A stretch of DNA of 64,000 nucleotides from Microbacterium paraoxydans (lineage in GTDB: Bacteria; Actinomycetota; Actinomycetes; Actinomycetales; Microbacteriaceae): the NCBI RefSeq assembly GCF_019056515.1, contig NZ_CP064873.1, positions 1,674,001-1,738,000 on the forward strand, given 5' to 3'. The notes beneath the pieces were generated by a model. The model did not search any database. It was given only the letters and a program-made list of their open reading frames with translations, and had not been told where the DNA came from. Each line of letters begins with the position of its first letter. Positions within the stretch are counted from its first letter, which is position 1. The position numbers were made by a program, and so were the translations under genes. Of this stretch, positions 50,680 through 64,000 are shown in pieces.

Positions 50680-51390
50680 TTACTCGGCGAGGGCGGCGAG
50701 TTCGGCCATCACACGGGGGTGGGCGAGGATGCGGAAGTGCCCGCCCGTCTCCAGGACGACGTTCTTGGCCCCGGCGAGCTCACTCCCCTCGGGGATGTGC
50801 GGATCGAACGCGGCGTAGATCGAGACGATGCGCGCGTTCACATCGAGCTCCCGCCCCAGCGCGACGATCGAGGGGTCGTCGGGTGAGAACGCCCGCAGCA
50901 CCCGACCGGGCAGCAGCCGCGCATATCGGGAGCCCCCGAACGGCGTCGCGATGGCGAGCATGCCGCGGATCCGGGCACCCTCCGGGCCGGTCATCACCAG
51001 CTTCCCGGCGAGGCCGCCCTTGCTGTGGGCGACGAGGAACACGCCCGAGAGGTCGTGCGCGCGCAGGTAGTCGGCCACCTGATCGGCCTCATCCTGCACG
51101 GGGAACTGGTTGCGGCGCAGCGCATCCACGACATGGACCGGGTGCCCCCGCTCGTGCAGCGCGACGATGAGCGGCTCCAGGAAGCGCCAGGTCTCGTAGA
51201 CACCGGCGAGCACCACGATCGGGGCGCGGTCTCCGGTGGTGAAGTCATCCGCCTGGTCACGGCCGAAGAACGATCGGACCTGCCAGAACCCCGCGTAGGC
51301 GTAGTCCGCGGCCCACCAGCCCAGGATCCTCAGGACGCTGATCGTGCCCTCCCCCGCCGGATGGGTGCGGCCGGCACCGCCGTCGGCCAT
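50680..51390 (-). CDS. Alpha/beta hydrolase (lipase-like)
   Basis: A 236-residue protein with the lipase-like order. LAGVYETWRFLEPLIVAL resembles the oxyanion-hole strand, and VAHSKGGLAGK contains the nucleophile motif (GHSKGG-like, with A for the first G). The catalytic His is probably in GGHFRILAHP near the C-terminus. ATG 51390 is the only plausible start and overlaps the upstream hydrolase by 61 bases. No signal peptide. Substrate unknown. Confidence 0.78.
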   Translation of the reverse strand: MADGGAGRTHPAGEGTISVLRILGWWAADYAYAGFWQVRSFFGRDQADDFTTGDRAPIVVLAGVYETWRFLEPLIVALHERGHPVHVVDALRRNQFPVQDEADQVADYLRAHDLSGVFLVAHSKGGLAGKLVMTGPEGARIRGMLAIATPFGGSRYARLLPGRVLRAFSPDDPSIVALGRELDVNARIVSIYAAFDPHIPEGSELAGAKNVVLETGGHFRILAHPRVMAELAALAE

Positions 51391-52136
51391 GCTCCCGTCG
51401 TGTGGGCCAGGATCGCGGAAGCCACCGCCCGGGGCGCGGACTGCTGCGCGACATGATGGTGACCGGGGATCTCCACCAATCGCGAGACGGCCGCCGCGTC
51501 GCGCAGGCGCCGGCACCACGCGCGTCCTGCGATCGGATCGTCACTCCCCCGGACGACGAGCACCGGCATGGTGAGAGCCGCGACCCTCTCCTCCAGGGGA
51601 TACGCGAGCATGTGCCGGAGCTGGCGGAGATACCACCGCACGCCGCAGCGCAGGTAGTCGGTGAAGACGACCGTGTTGATCGCCGGGGTCTCGCCGACGG
51701 TGTCGACGGCCAGGGCCCGGGCCTGCGCGCCGAGAGTCCGGTGGGCGTCGTCGGTGACGGGTCCGATCGTCACGACGGTCCGGACGTACTCGGGATGCCG
51801 CAGCGCCGTCTCCACGGCCCACTGCACGCCCATCGAGTGCCCGACGAGCACGACGCGATCGTCGTCGAGGCTCGCCACCACCTGAGCCAGGCCTGCCGCC
51901 ATCTGCGGGATGGAGACGTCGAACCGCGGCTTGGGCAGGCCGCCGAAGCCCGGGAGGTCGACGGAGACCACCCTCGTGGTGTCGGCGAGCACGGCGTGCA
52001 GCCGCGACAGGTACCGATGCGACATCCCGATCCCGTGCACGAGGACCACGGTCGGGGCGGTGCTGCCGGCGGGCCGCGGACTCTCCAGGATGCGGAACGT
52101 CAGCCCGGAGGTGACGAGGAGACGACGGAGGACCAT
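51330..52136 (-). CDS. Alpha/beta hydrolase
   Basis: A 268-residue alpha/beta hydrolase. The oxyanion motif is VLVHGIGMSHRYL, the nucleophile elbow VGHSMGVQWA, the acid VRGSDDPIAG and the histidine GHHHVAQ. The basic, Pro/Ala-rich tail after the His may be an unconserved extension over which the next gene starts. The -10 TAGCGT precedes ATG 52136. The substrate is unknown, but both hydrolases are likely co-transcribed. Confidence 0.85.
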   Translation of the reverse strand: MVLRRLLVTSGLTFRILESPRPAGSTAPTVVLVHGIGMSHRYLSRLHAVLADTTRVVSVDLPGFGGLPKPRFDVSIPQMAAGLAQVVASLDDDRVVLVGHSMGVQWAVETALRHPEYVRTVVTIGPVTDDAHRTLGAQARALAVDTVGETPAINTVVFTDYLRCGVRWYLRQLRHMLAYPLEERVAALTMPVLVVRGSDDPIAGRAWCRRLRDAAAVSRLVEIPGHHHVAQQSAPRAVASAILAHTTGAWPTAVPAAPIRRGRARSAS

Positions 52137-52142
52137 GGCAGC

Positions 52143-52148
52143 ACGCTA
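52143..52148 (-). promoter_or_regulatory. -10 TAGCGT, leaderless start for hydrolase pair
   Basis: TAGCGT, then GCTGCC, then ATG 52136 on the minus strand. Confidence 0.55.
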
Positions 52149-52201
52149 ACCGAGGCCGCCGTCACGGCCGAGAGGCTTGACGCACCGGCCCGGAGATGAC
52201 A

Positions 52202-52233
52202 GGGAGGGGCGAGGCCGAAGCCCCGCCCCTCCC
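52202..52233 (-). terminator. Terminator hairpin after pyk
   Basis: GGGAGGGGCG pairs with CGCCCCTCCC around a 12-base loop, 14 bases past the pyk stop on the minus strand. Confidence 0.65.
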
Positions 52234-52246
52234 GGAACGCCCTGCG

Positions 52247-53698
52247 TCAGACGCCGGCCTTGTAGATCGGCGCGGCGCCGCGGAGCGCATCGCCGACCTT
52301 GTGCACGCGCAGGTCGTTCGTGGAACCGATGATCCCGGGAGGGGACCCGGAGATGACGACGACCTTGTCCCCCTCGACGGCGAGGCCGTTCCCGAGGAGG
52401 TACTCGTCGACCTGGTGGTACATGAGGTCGGTGTGCTGCACCATGTCGACGAGGGTGGAGCGGAGACCCCAGGTCAGCGCCATACGACGACGGATGCCGG
52501 GCTCCGGCGTGAAGGCCAGCATCGGGATGCGGGAGCGCAGACGGGACAGGCGGCGCGCCGAGTCGCCCGACTGCGTGAACACGCACAGGAACTTGGCGTC
52601 CACGAACTCCGCGACCTCGAGGGCCGCGAGCGTGATGGCACCACCCTGCGTGCGGGGCTTCGTCGTGAGCGGCAGGATGCGCTCCAGACCGTGCTCCTCC
52701 GTCGACTCGATGATCCGGGCCATCGTCTCGACGACGACGACCGGGTAGTCGCCCACGCTGGTCTCGCCGGAGAGCATGACCGCGTCGGCACCGTCGAGGA
52801 CGGCGTTGGCGACATCGGAGGTCTCGGCACGGGTCGGCACCGGGCTGTTGATCATCGACTCGAGCATCTGCGTCGCCACGATCACGGGCTTCGCGTTGCG
52901 ACGGGCCAGCTCGACGGCGCGCTTCTGCACGATCGGGACGGCTTCGAGGGGCAGCTCCACGCCGAGGTCGCCACGGGCGACCATGATGCCGTCGAACGCG
53001 TCGACGATCTCTTCGAGCGCGTCGACGGCCTGCGGCTTCTCGATCTTGGCGATGACCGGGACGCGGACGCCCTCCTCCGCCATGATCTCGTGCACGCGGG
53101 TCACGTCCGAGGCGTTGCGCACGAACGACAGCGCGATGAGGTCGGCACCGGTCCGGAGGCCCCAGCGGAGGTCCTCCTCGTCCTTCTCGCTGAGCGCGGG
53201 GACGTTGACGGCGACGCCGGGCAGGTTGATGCCCTTGTTGTTCGAGACGGCGCCGGCGACGACGACACGCGTGGTGACGGTCACGCCGTCGGTCTCGACG
53301 ACCTCGACGCGCACCTTGCCGTCGTCGATCAGCAGGAAGTCCCCGGGCTTGACGTCCTGAGGAAGGCCCTTGAACGTCGTGCCGCAGATCTCCTTGTTGC
53401 CGATGATGTCCTCGGTGGTGATCTTGAAGATGTCGCCCTTGGCGAGCTCGTAGGGTCCGTCCTCGAAGCGGCCCAGACGGATCTTCGGACCCTGGAGGTC
53501 CACGAGGATGGCGACGGCACGACCGGAGTCCTCCGCCGCACGGCGCACGTTCGCGTAGTTGTTCTCGTGCACGGAGTAGTCACCGTGGCTGAGGTTCAGT
53601 CGGGCGACGTCCACACCCGCATCGATCAGTGCGCGCACCGTCTCATACGTGGAAGTGGCGGGGCCCAGGGTGGCGACGATTTTCGCGCGTCTCAACAT
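52247..53698 (-). CDS. pyk: Pyruvate kinase
   Basis: A 483-residue glycolytic enzyme making pyruvate and ATP from PEP and ADP. RRAKIVATLGPA at the N-terminus, VARLNLSHGDY, IAKIEKPQAVD (catalytic Lys), VARGDLGVELPLE and ATQMLESM are signatures. The regulatory C-domain is complete. ATG 53698 follows TACCCT by six bases, a leaderless promoter. Confidence 0.97.
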   Translation of the reverse strand: MLRRAKIVATLGPATSTYETVRALIDAGVDVARLNLSHGDYSVHENNYANVRRAAEDSGRAVAILVDLQGPKIRLGRFEDGPYELAKGDIFKITTEDIIGNKEICGTTFKGLPQDVKPGDFLLIDDGKVRVEVVETDGVTVTTRVVVAGAVSNNKGINLPGVAVNVPALSEKDEEDLRWGLRTGADLIALSFVRNASDVTRVHEIMAEEGVRVPVIAKIEKPQAVDALEEIVDAFDGIMVARGDLGVELPLEAVPIVQKRAVELARRNAKPVIVATQMLESMINSPVPTRAETSDVANAVLDGADAVMLSGETSVGDYPVVVVETMARIIESTEEHGLERILPLTTKPRTQGGAITLAALEVAEFVDAKFLCVFTQSGDSARRLSRLRSRIPMLAFTPEPGIRRRMALTWGLRSTLVDMVQHTDLMYHQVDEYLLGNGLAVEGDKVVVISGSPPGIIGSTNDLRVHKVGDALRGAAPIYKAGV

Positions 53699-53704
53699 GT
53701 CTCC

Positions 53705-53710
53705 AGGGTA
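53705..53710 (-). promoter_or_regulatory. -10 TACCCT, leaderless start for pyk
   Basis: TACCCT, then GGAGAC, then ATG 53698 on the minus strand. GGAG is at short spacing and may also help ribosome binding. Confidence 0.5.
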
Positions 53711-53751
53711 GAAGTGGGGGATTACAAACAGGCGACACTGCCGGCCTCAGC

Positions 53752-55210
53752 CTACGCGGGCTGGAGGCCGATCGCGACATCGCTCGGGCGCACCGGCTCC
53801 GGCAGCACGGTGGTGCCCATGAGGAAGCGGTCGACGTTCGCCGCCGCCGCCCGGCCCTCCGCGATCGCCCAGACGATGAGCGACTGCCCGCGGCCCGCGT
53901 CCCCGGCGACGAACACGCCGGGGATCGACGACTCGTAGCTCGCGGCGCGACGGAAGGCGCCGCGCTCGGTCACCTCCGGCCGGGTGTCCTCGGTGTAGCC
54001 GTCCTGCTCCGGCCCGGTGAAGCCCATCGCGATGAGCACGAGGTCGGCCGGGATCTCCCGCTCCGTGCCGCTCTTGGGCACGCGGCGGCCGTCGATGTAC
54101 TCGGTCTCGGCCACGCGGAGCGCGCGGACCTCGCCCACGTCGTTCGACAGGAACTCCACGGTCGAGGCGAGGAAGACCCGCTCCCCGCCCTCCTCGTGAG
54201 CCGAGGCCACCTCGAAGATCGTCGGCATCATCGGCCACGGCTGGTGATCCGGCCGCGTCTCGCTCGGCTGCTTGCCGATGGCGAGGTTGGTGACGCTGAG
54301 CGCGCCCTGGCGGTGCGCGGTGCCGATGCAGTCGGCGCCCGTGTCGCCGCCGCCGATGACGATGACGTGCTTGCCCTCGGCGGTGATCTGGTCCGGGACG
54401 GTGTCGCCGGCGACCGCGTGGTTCGACTCGACGAGGTACTCCATCGCGAAGTGGACGCCGTCGAGGTCGCGACCGGGGATCGGCAGGTCGCGCGGGACCG
54501 TGGCGCCGGTGGCGATCACGACCGCGTCGTACCGCGCGCGCAGGTCGGCCCAGGAGATGTCCTTGCCGATCTCGACGCCGGCGCGGAACCGCGTGCCCTC
54601 CTCCTGCATCTGGCGCAGGCGAGCCTCGAGCTGGCTCTTCTCCATCTTGAAGTCCGGGATGCCGTAGCGCAGCAGGCCGCCGATGCGGTCGTCCCGCTCG
54701 AAGACGGCGACGGTGTGGCCGGCGCGGGTGAGCTGCTGGGCGGCGGCGAGACCGGCGGGGCCCGAGCCCACGACGGCCACGGTCTTGCCCGTCAGACGCT
54801 CCGGCGGCTCCGGCTCGACCCAGCCCTTGGCGAAGGCCTCGTCGATGATGGAGACCTCGATCTGCTTGATGGTCACGGCCGGCTGGTTGATGCCGAGGAC
54901 ACACGAGCTCTCGCACGGGGCCGGGCAGAGCCGTCCGGTGAACTCCGGGAAGTTGTTCGTCGCGTGCAGCCGCTCGATCGCCGCGCGGCCCTCCCCGCGC
55001 CAGGTGAGGTCGTTCCACTCCGGGATGAGGTTGCCCAGGGGGCAGCCGGAGTGGCAGAAGGGCACGCCGCAGTCCATGCAGCGACTGGCCTGGCGACGGA
55101 GCACCGCCTTGTCGCCGGGCTCGTACACCTCTTTCCAGTCCATGATGCGCACGGGCACCGGACGGCGAGCGGGAAGTTCCCGCTCGGTCACCTTCAGAAA
55201 GCCTTTGGGG

Positions 55211-55218
<8 letters not shown>
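53752..55218 (-). CDS. gltD: Glutamate synthase (NADPH) small subunit
   Basis: A 488-residue flavoprotein that passes electrons from NADPH to the large subunit. The N-terminal Fe-S domain has [17 protein letters not shown] and CPAPCESSC. Two Rossmann motifs bind FAD ([15 protein letters not shown]) and NADPH ([14 protein letters not shown]), and [17 protein letters not shown] ends the domain. GTG 55218 overlaps the gltB stop by 8 bases, so the subunits are co-translated. Confidence 0.95.
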
Positions 55219-59788
<4,570 letters not shown>

Positions 59789-59876
59789 CAGTTACCGTCC
59801 TCAGATCTTCAGTGAAACCCGGGGACGTCGTCGGCCCGCTCGTTCAGTGCAATGGTTCTCCCGCCGCGAGTCGGCG

Positions 59877-60902
59877 TTATCGGGAGCCGTCCCCGCTCGA
59901 GGGAGCAGCGCTTGTGGCAGTGGCTCCGGCGGCGACTTCTTCGGCCGGAGGCTCGCTCACGTCCACGAAATCAGAGGGATTGTCCTGCGATTGTACATCA
60001 GCGTCCACGTCCTTCCGTCCGCGGCCCGGCTGGTACGGCGAGGGCTCGAGACCGGGGTGACGGCGCGTCTGCACCACGAGGATGACGAGGCCGAGGACGA
60101 CGCCGATGATGGCGGCCCAGACGTTGCTGCGCAGGCCGAGGATGATCTCGCTCGGGTCGATGCGGATCGACTCCCACAGGATGCGTCCGGCGCTGTACCA
60201 GATGAGGTAGATCGCGAAGAGGCGCCCCCACTGGAAGAACAGCTTGCGTCCGAGCCACAGCAGCACGAGGACGCCGAGGCCGTTCCAGATGACCTCGTAC
60301 AGGAAGGTCGGGTGGAAGAGGGTGCCCTCGGGGAGACCGGGAGGGAAGGCCGAGTTCGTGGACTCGATCTCCAGGCCCCACGGGAGCGAAGTCGGCAGGC
60401 CGAAGAGCTCGTGGTTGAACCAGTTGCCGAAACGTCCCATCGCCTGCGCGAGAAGCAGCCCTGGCGCGAGCGCGTCCGCGAACGTCCAGAAGCGGATGCC
60501 GGTCCACCGGCAGCCGAGGTAGGCGCCGACGGCGCCGCCGATGAGGGCGCCGAAGATCGCGATGCCACCCTCCCAGATCGCCCAGACCGAGCCCGGCTCG
60601 AAGGGGTTCCAGGTGTTCTTGCCCTCGCCGAAGTAGAAGTTCGGGTGGGTGAGGACGTGGAAGATGCGCGCGCCGATGATCGCGAGCGGCACCGCGAGGA
60701 TCGCGATGTCGATGACCACCCACGGCTCCGCGCCCCGCTTGGTGAGGCGGTGATTGGTCATCAGGACGGCGACGATGATGCCGGCGATGATGCAGAGCGC
60801 GTAGAAGTGGATCCGGAGCGGACCGAGGTCGACGTACGACACGGGCGGGCTCGGGATGCTGGCGAGCACGCCGGCGGCGGTGCTGTGGAGCGCGGAGGAC
60901 AT
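59877..60902 (-). CDS. lgt: Prolipoprotein diacylglyceryl transferase Lgt
   Basis: A 341-residue membrane enzyme that adds diacylglycerol to the lipobox cysteine. The signature GRFGNWFNHELFGLPT (about residue 146) contains the conserved Arg and Asn/Glu. About seven helices are predicted, followed by a C-terminal tail of about 65 disordered acidic residues, longer than in E. coli but usual in actinobacteria. It follows trpA by 10 bases, the same order as M. tuberculosis Rv1613-Rv1614. ATG 60902. Confidence 0.94.
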   Translation of the reverse strand: MSSALHSTAAGVLASIPSPPVSYVDLGPLRIHFYALCIIAGIIVAVLMTNHRLTKRGAEPWVVIDIAILAVPLAIIGARIFHVLTHPNFYFGEGKNTWNPFEPGSVWAIWEGGIAIFGALIGGAVGAYLGCRWTGIRFWTFADALAPGLLLAQAMGRFGNWFNHELFGLPTSLPWGLEIESTNSAFPPGLPEGTLFHPTFLYEVIWNGLGVLVLLWLGRKLFFQWGRLFAIYLIWYSAGRILWESIRIDPSEIILGLRSNVWAAIIGVVLGLVILVVQTRRHPGLEPSPYQPGRGRKDVDADVQSQDNPSDFVDVSEPPAEEVAAGATATSAAPSSGDGSR

Positions 60903-60912
60903 GAGTGCGATC

Positions 60913-61716
60913 CTACTTCTCTGAGGCGAAGCGCGCCGACGCGGTGCCGGCGGCCAGGGTTCGGGTGACTTCGGCGAGAGCGGGCACACCGCCGTCGCGG
61001 AGGGCGCGGACGAGGGCGGTGCCCACGATGGCGCCGTCGGCGTACTCGGAGACGCCGGCGATCTGCTCCGGGGTCGAGATGCCGATGCCCACGCAGGCGC
61101 GACGGGCACCGTGGTCGCGGAGCCGCGACACGAGGGTGCGTGCCGCACGGTCGAGCTCGGCCCGCTCCCCCGTGATGCCCATGGTCGAGACGGCGTAGAC
61201 GAAGCCCGTCGAGGACCGCACGACGAGGTCGAGGCGCTCGTCCGACGAGGTCAGAGCTGCGAGGAAGACCCGGTCGAGACCGAGCCGCTCGCTGGCCGCG
61301 ATCCACTCGCCGGCGGCCTCCGGGGTGATGTCCGGGGTGATGAGACCCGCGCCGCCCGCGGCGAGCAGGTCCTCGGCATACCGGTCCACCCCGTACTGCA
61401 GCACGGGATTCCAGTAGGTCATCACGAGGACGGGGACGTCGGTCGCGGCGGTGATCGCGCGGATGGCGGTGAAGAGGTCCTTCATTCGGAAGCCCGCGGC
61501 GAGGGCCTTGGTCGTCGCCTCCTGGATGATGGCGCCGTCCATGACGGGATCGCTGTAGGGCGGCCCGAGCTCGATGATGTCCACGCCGTTCTCGGCGAGG
61601 GCGATCGCGGCCTGGATGCTCGTCTCCAGGTCGGGGAAGCCGACGGGCAGGTAGCCGACGAAGGCGCTGCGGCCGGCGTCGTGCGCGCGCTGAATGGCCT
61701 GTTCGACGCGGCTCAC
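60913..61716 (-). CDS. trpA: Tryptophan synthase alpha subunit
   Basis: A 267-residue TIM barrel that cleaves indole-glycerol-phosphate. The N-terminus [34 protein letters not shown] (catalytic Glu and Asp), and [13 protein letters not shown] are typical. GTG 61716 overlaps the trpB stop (GTGA). Confidence 0.96.
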   Translation of the reverse strand: MSRVEQAIQRAHDAGRSAFVGYLPVGFPDLETSIQAAIALAENGVDIIELGPPYSDPVMDGAIIQEATTKALAAGFRMKDLFTAIRAITAATDVPVLVMTYWNPVLQYGVDRYAEDLLAAGGAGLITPDITPEAAGEWIAASERLGLDRVFLAALTSSDERLDLVVRSSTGFVYAVSTMGITGERAELDRAARTLVSRLRDHGARRACVGIGISTPEQIAGVSEYADGAIVGTALVRALRDGGVPALAEVTRTLAAGTASARFASEK

Positions 61717-62981
61717 AGCTGCGGCTCTCCCTTCGAGGCCGCGTCCTCGGCGGCGCTCTCCTCGGACACGTCGTGCGCGAGGGCGTCCTCGTCGTAGAGC
61801 TCGAAGTAGCGGGCGGCGGTGTCCATGTCCTTATCCCCGCGGCCGGAGAGGCAGATGGCGATCAGGCCGTCCGGGCCGAGCTCGCGGCCGATCCGCAGGG
61901 CGCCGGCGAGGGCATGAGCCGACTCGATCGCGGGGATGATGCCCTCGGTCCGGCTCAGCAGCCGCAGCGCCTGCATCGCCTCGTCGTCCGTCGCCGGGAT
62001 GTACTCGGCGCGGCCGATGTCGGCCAGCCACGAGTGCTCGGGGCCCACGCCCGGGTAGTCGAGACCGGCGGAGATCGAGTGCGATTCGACGGTCTGGCCG
62101 TCTTCGTCCTGCAGCACGTACGTCTTCGCGCCGTGCAGCACGCCGGGGCGGCCGCGCTCGATCGAGGCGGCGTGCTTGTCGGTGTCGACGCCGTCGCCGG
62201 CCGCCTCCACGCCGTACAGGCGCACGCCCTCGTCGTCCAGGAACGCGTCGAACATGCCGATCGCGTTGGATCCGCCGCCGACGCAGGCGACGACCGCGTC
62301 GGGAAGCCGGCCGACCTCGTCGAGGATCTGGGCGCGAGCCTCTTCGCCGATGATCTTCTGGAAGTCGCGGACCATCGCCGGGAACGGGTGCGGGCCGGCG
62401 GCGGTGCCGAAGATGTAGTTGGTGGTCTCGACCGAGGCCACCCAGTCGCGGTAGGCGTCGTTGATCGCGTCCTTCAGCGTGCGCGAGCCCGAGGTGACCG
62501 CGACGACCTCGGCGCCCAGCAGACGCATGCGGGCGACGTTCAGCGCCTGGCGCTCGGTGTCGACCTCGCCCATGTAGATGGTGCAGTCGAGGCCGAACAG
62601 CGCGGCGGCGGTCGCCGTGGCGACGCCGTGCTGACCCGCTCCGGTCTCGGCGATGACCCGGGTCTTGCCGAGGCGCTTGGTGAGCAGAGCCTGGCCCAGC
62701 ACGTTGTTGATCTTGTGCGAACCGGTGTGGTTGAGGTCCTCGCGCTTGAGGAAGACCCGCGCGCCGCCCGCGTGCTCCGCGAACCGGGGCACCTCGGTGA
62801 GCGCGGACGGACGCCCGGCGTAGGAGGACAGCAGGTGGGCGAGCTCGGCACGGAACTCCGGATCGGCGATGGCCTCCTCGTAGGCGACCGTCAGCTCGTC
62901 GATCGCGGCGACCAGGGACTCCGGCATGTACCGTCCGCCGAACTCGCCGAAGAACGGACCGTGCTGGTCGCGCAGACTCAC
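61713..62981 (-). CDS. trpB: Tryptophan synthase beta subunit
   Basis: A 422-residue PLP enzyme making tryptophan from indole and serine. The PLP-binding Lys is in [13 protein letters not shown] (about residue 95), the phosphate site in [10 protein letters not shown], and [11 protein letters not shown] is the signature. It is the TrpB1 type. GTG 62981 overlaps the trpC stop. A 20-residue acidic C-terminal tail extends beyond the usual end. Confidence 0.97.
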   Translation of the reverse strand: MSLRDQHGPFFGEFGGRYMPESLVAAIDELTVAYEEAIADPEFRAELAHLLSSYAGRPSALTEVPRFAEHAGGARVFLKREDLNHTGSHKINNVLGQALLTKRLGKTRVIAETGAGQHGVATATAAALFGLDCTIYMGEVDTERQALNVARMRLLGAEVVAVTSGSRTLKDAINDAYRDWVASVETTNYIFGTAAGPHPFPAMVRDFQKIIGEEARAQILDEVGRLPDAVVACVGGGSNAIGMFDAFLDDEGVRLYGVEAAGDGVDTDKHAASIERGRPGVLHGAKTYVLQDEDGQTVESHSISAGLDYPGVGPEHSWLADIGRAEYIPATDDEAMQALRLLSRTEGIIPAIESAHALAGALRIGRELGPDGLIAICLSGRGDKDMDTAARYFELYDEDALAHDVSEESAAEDAASKGEPQL

Positions 62982-63754
62982 TTCGCCTCCAGGAAGCTCT
63001 CGAGAGTGGCGACCGGGTCTCCGGTCACCAGGGCCTCGCCGATCAGCACGACGTCGGCACCGGCCGAACGGTAGTGCGCGACATCGGCGGGGGTGAGCAC
63101 CGCGGACTCCGCGATCTTGATCGCCGAGTCGGGGATGCGGTCCACGAGCCGGCCGAACAGATCGCGGTCGAGCTCGAGGGTCTTGAGGTTGCGGGCGTTC
63201 ACGCCGATCAGGGCGGCGCCGAGGTCGATCGCGGCCTCCAGCTCCTCCGCCGAGTGGGTCTCGACGAGCGGCGTCATGCCGAGCTCGAGGATGAACCCGT
63301 ACAGGTCGCGGAGGACGTCCGGCTCCAGGCCCGCCACGATCAGGAGGACGAGGTCGGCACCGGCGGCACGCGCCTCGAGCACCTGGTACCGGGTGGCGAT
63401 GAAGTCCTTCCGGAGCACGGGCAGCGAGACCCGGGCAGTGACCGCCTCCAGATCGGCGAGACTGCCGCCGAAGCGGCGCTCCTCGGTGAGGACGCTGATC
63501 GCGGAGGCGCCACCGGTCTCGTAGAGCGCGGCCTGGTGCGCGGGATCCGGGATCTCCGCGAGGGCACCGCGGGATGGACTCGCCCGCTTCACCTCGGCGA
63601 TGATCTTCACCCGGTCGGCGGGAGCGAGGTACGACAGCGCGTCCTTCGCCGCGGGGCGCGCGAGGGCGTCACGCTCGACGACCGCGAGCGGACGGGACTG
63701 GGAGCGACGCTCGGCGTCTGCGACAGCGCCGGCCGTCAGGTCGGCGAGGACCAC
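62978..63754 (-). CDS. trpC: Indole-3-glycerol phosphate synthase
   Basis: A 258-residue TIM barrel. [13 protein letters not shown] (catalytic Glu and Lys) is at about residue 49, [13 protein letters not shown] carries the second catalytic Lys, and [10 protein letters not shown] is diagnostic. GTG 63754 overlaps the upstream TAG (TAGTG). The start [14 protein letters not shown] agrees with the family N-terminus; the frame is open further upstream but coincides with the next gene. Confidence 0.95.
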   Translation of the reverse strand: MVLADLTAGAVADAERRSQSRPLAVVERDALARPAAKDALSYLAPADRVKIIAEVKRASPSRGALAEIPDPAHQAALYETGGASAISVLTEERRFGGSLADLEAVTARVSLPVLRKDFIATRYQVLEARAAGADLVLLIVAGLEPDVLRDLYGFILELGMTPLVETHSAEELEAAIDLGAALIGVNARNLKTLELDRDLFGRLVDRIPDSAIKIAESAVLTPADVAHYRSAGADVVLIGEALVTGDPVATLESFLEAK

Positions 63755-63984
63755 TAGTGCGCCTTCGGAGCGTACTTGGGACCCTTCACGCCGTATCCCG
63801 CCTTCGCGAGCACCCAGCCGACGATCGCCCCGATCGGGATCAGTGCGGCGGCGATCCACACCAGGGTCGGCTGCTCGAAGCAGAACGCGACGGTCGCGGC
63901 AGCGAAGCCGACGAGCATGATCACGACGGCGGTCCAGGCCGCAGGCGAGTGTCCGTGGCCGGGGTCAGCGATCGGGTTGGTCAT
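63754..63984 (-). CDS. HGxxPAAW-family small membrane protein
   Basis: A 76-residue protein with the sequence HGHSPAAW at residues 10-17, the hallmark of this actinobacterial family, followed by two membrane helices (about 18-36 and 40-60). It lies in the trp operon between trpE (outside the window, by inference) and trpC, as Rv1610 does in M. tuberculosis. GGAGGAGAAC precedes ATG 63984. Function unknown. Confidence 0.88.
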   Translation of the reverse strand: MTNPIADPGHGHSPAAWTAVVIMLVGFAAATVAFCFEQPTLVWIAAALIPIGAIVGWVLAKAGYGVKGPKYAPKAH

Positions 63985-64000
63985 GTTCTCCTCCGGGGAC

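Noticed and set aside
63985..64000. trp leader or T-box near the window edge
   Set aside because: Only 16 bases precede the HGxxPAAW gene; the operon's start is outside the window.

Overview
High-GC Gram-positive chromosome, most likely Microbacterium or a close relative in the Microbacteriaceae. The evidence is the very high third-position GC, RbpA, PafB/PafC, a PdtaR-type ANTAR regulator, HelY, an HGxxPAAW protein inside the trp operon, and gene orders that match M. tuberculosis blocks. Species is not resolvable from the sequence alone. Almost everything is ordinary chromosomal core; 28-43 kb is the accessory-looking part. No CRISPR array, insertion sequence, rRNA or prophage was seen.

Layout. 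1-5130: leucine/branched acyl-CoA catabolism operon (carboxylase beta and alpha, acyl-CoA dehydrogenase, MaoC, CitE-like lyase), the same order as accD1-accA1-fadE19-Rv2499c-Rv2498c. 5139-11388: histidine phosphatase, sirtuin, SpoU rRNA/tRNA methyltransferase, SGNH hydrolase, DEAD/DEAH helicase, ferritin-like/VIT1 metal exporter. 11491-11573: tRNA-Leu(GAG). 11687-22993: M20 peptidase, UppP, PAC2, HAD phosphatase, TrmI, FKBP lipoprotein, PafB, PafC, TatA, TatC, HelY. In many actinobacteria the Pup-proteasome genes sit inside this block, but none are here. 23005-28746: Lnt, RbpA, GDPD, SPFH/NfeD pair, SDR, HdeD-like protein.

28884-43341 is more variable: an AraC-VOC-UvrA-like cassette, an orphan carbamoyltransferase, a Tat-exported amidase with a membrane protein, a HIT gene without a start codon, an unknown membrane protein, GNAT and VOC genes, two MFS transporters, a DUF4232 membrane protein, an arginase-fold protein with a changed metal site, an FGE-fold protein without its cysteines, and a second SGNH hydrolase. 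43393-64000 returns to core genes: LLM oxidoreductase, DUF885, polA, PaaI-type thioesterase, GNAT, pdtaR, tRNA-Leu(CAA), two alpha/beta hydrolases, pyk, gltD-gltB, lgt, trpA-trpB-trpC and HGxxPAAW. This parallels the M. tuberculosis trpE-lgt-pyk-pdtaR-polA neighbourhood.

Two sequence-level patterns run through the window. First, about 17 genes have a TANNNT -10 hexamer ending 5-7 nt before the start codon, which predicts leaderless mRNAs and settles several start choices. Second, at four convergent gene pairs both stop codons lie inside one small hairpin, a compact shared 3' end.
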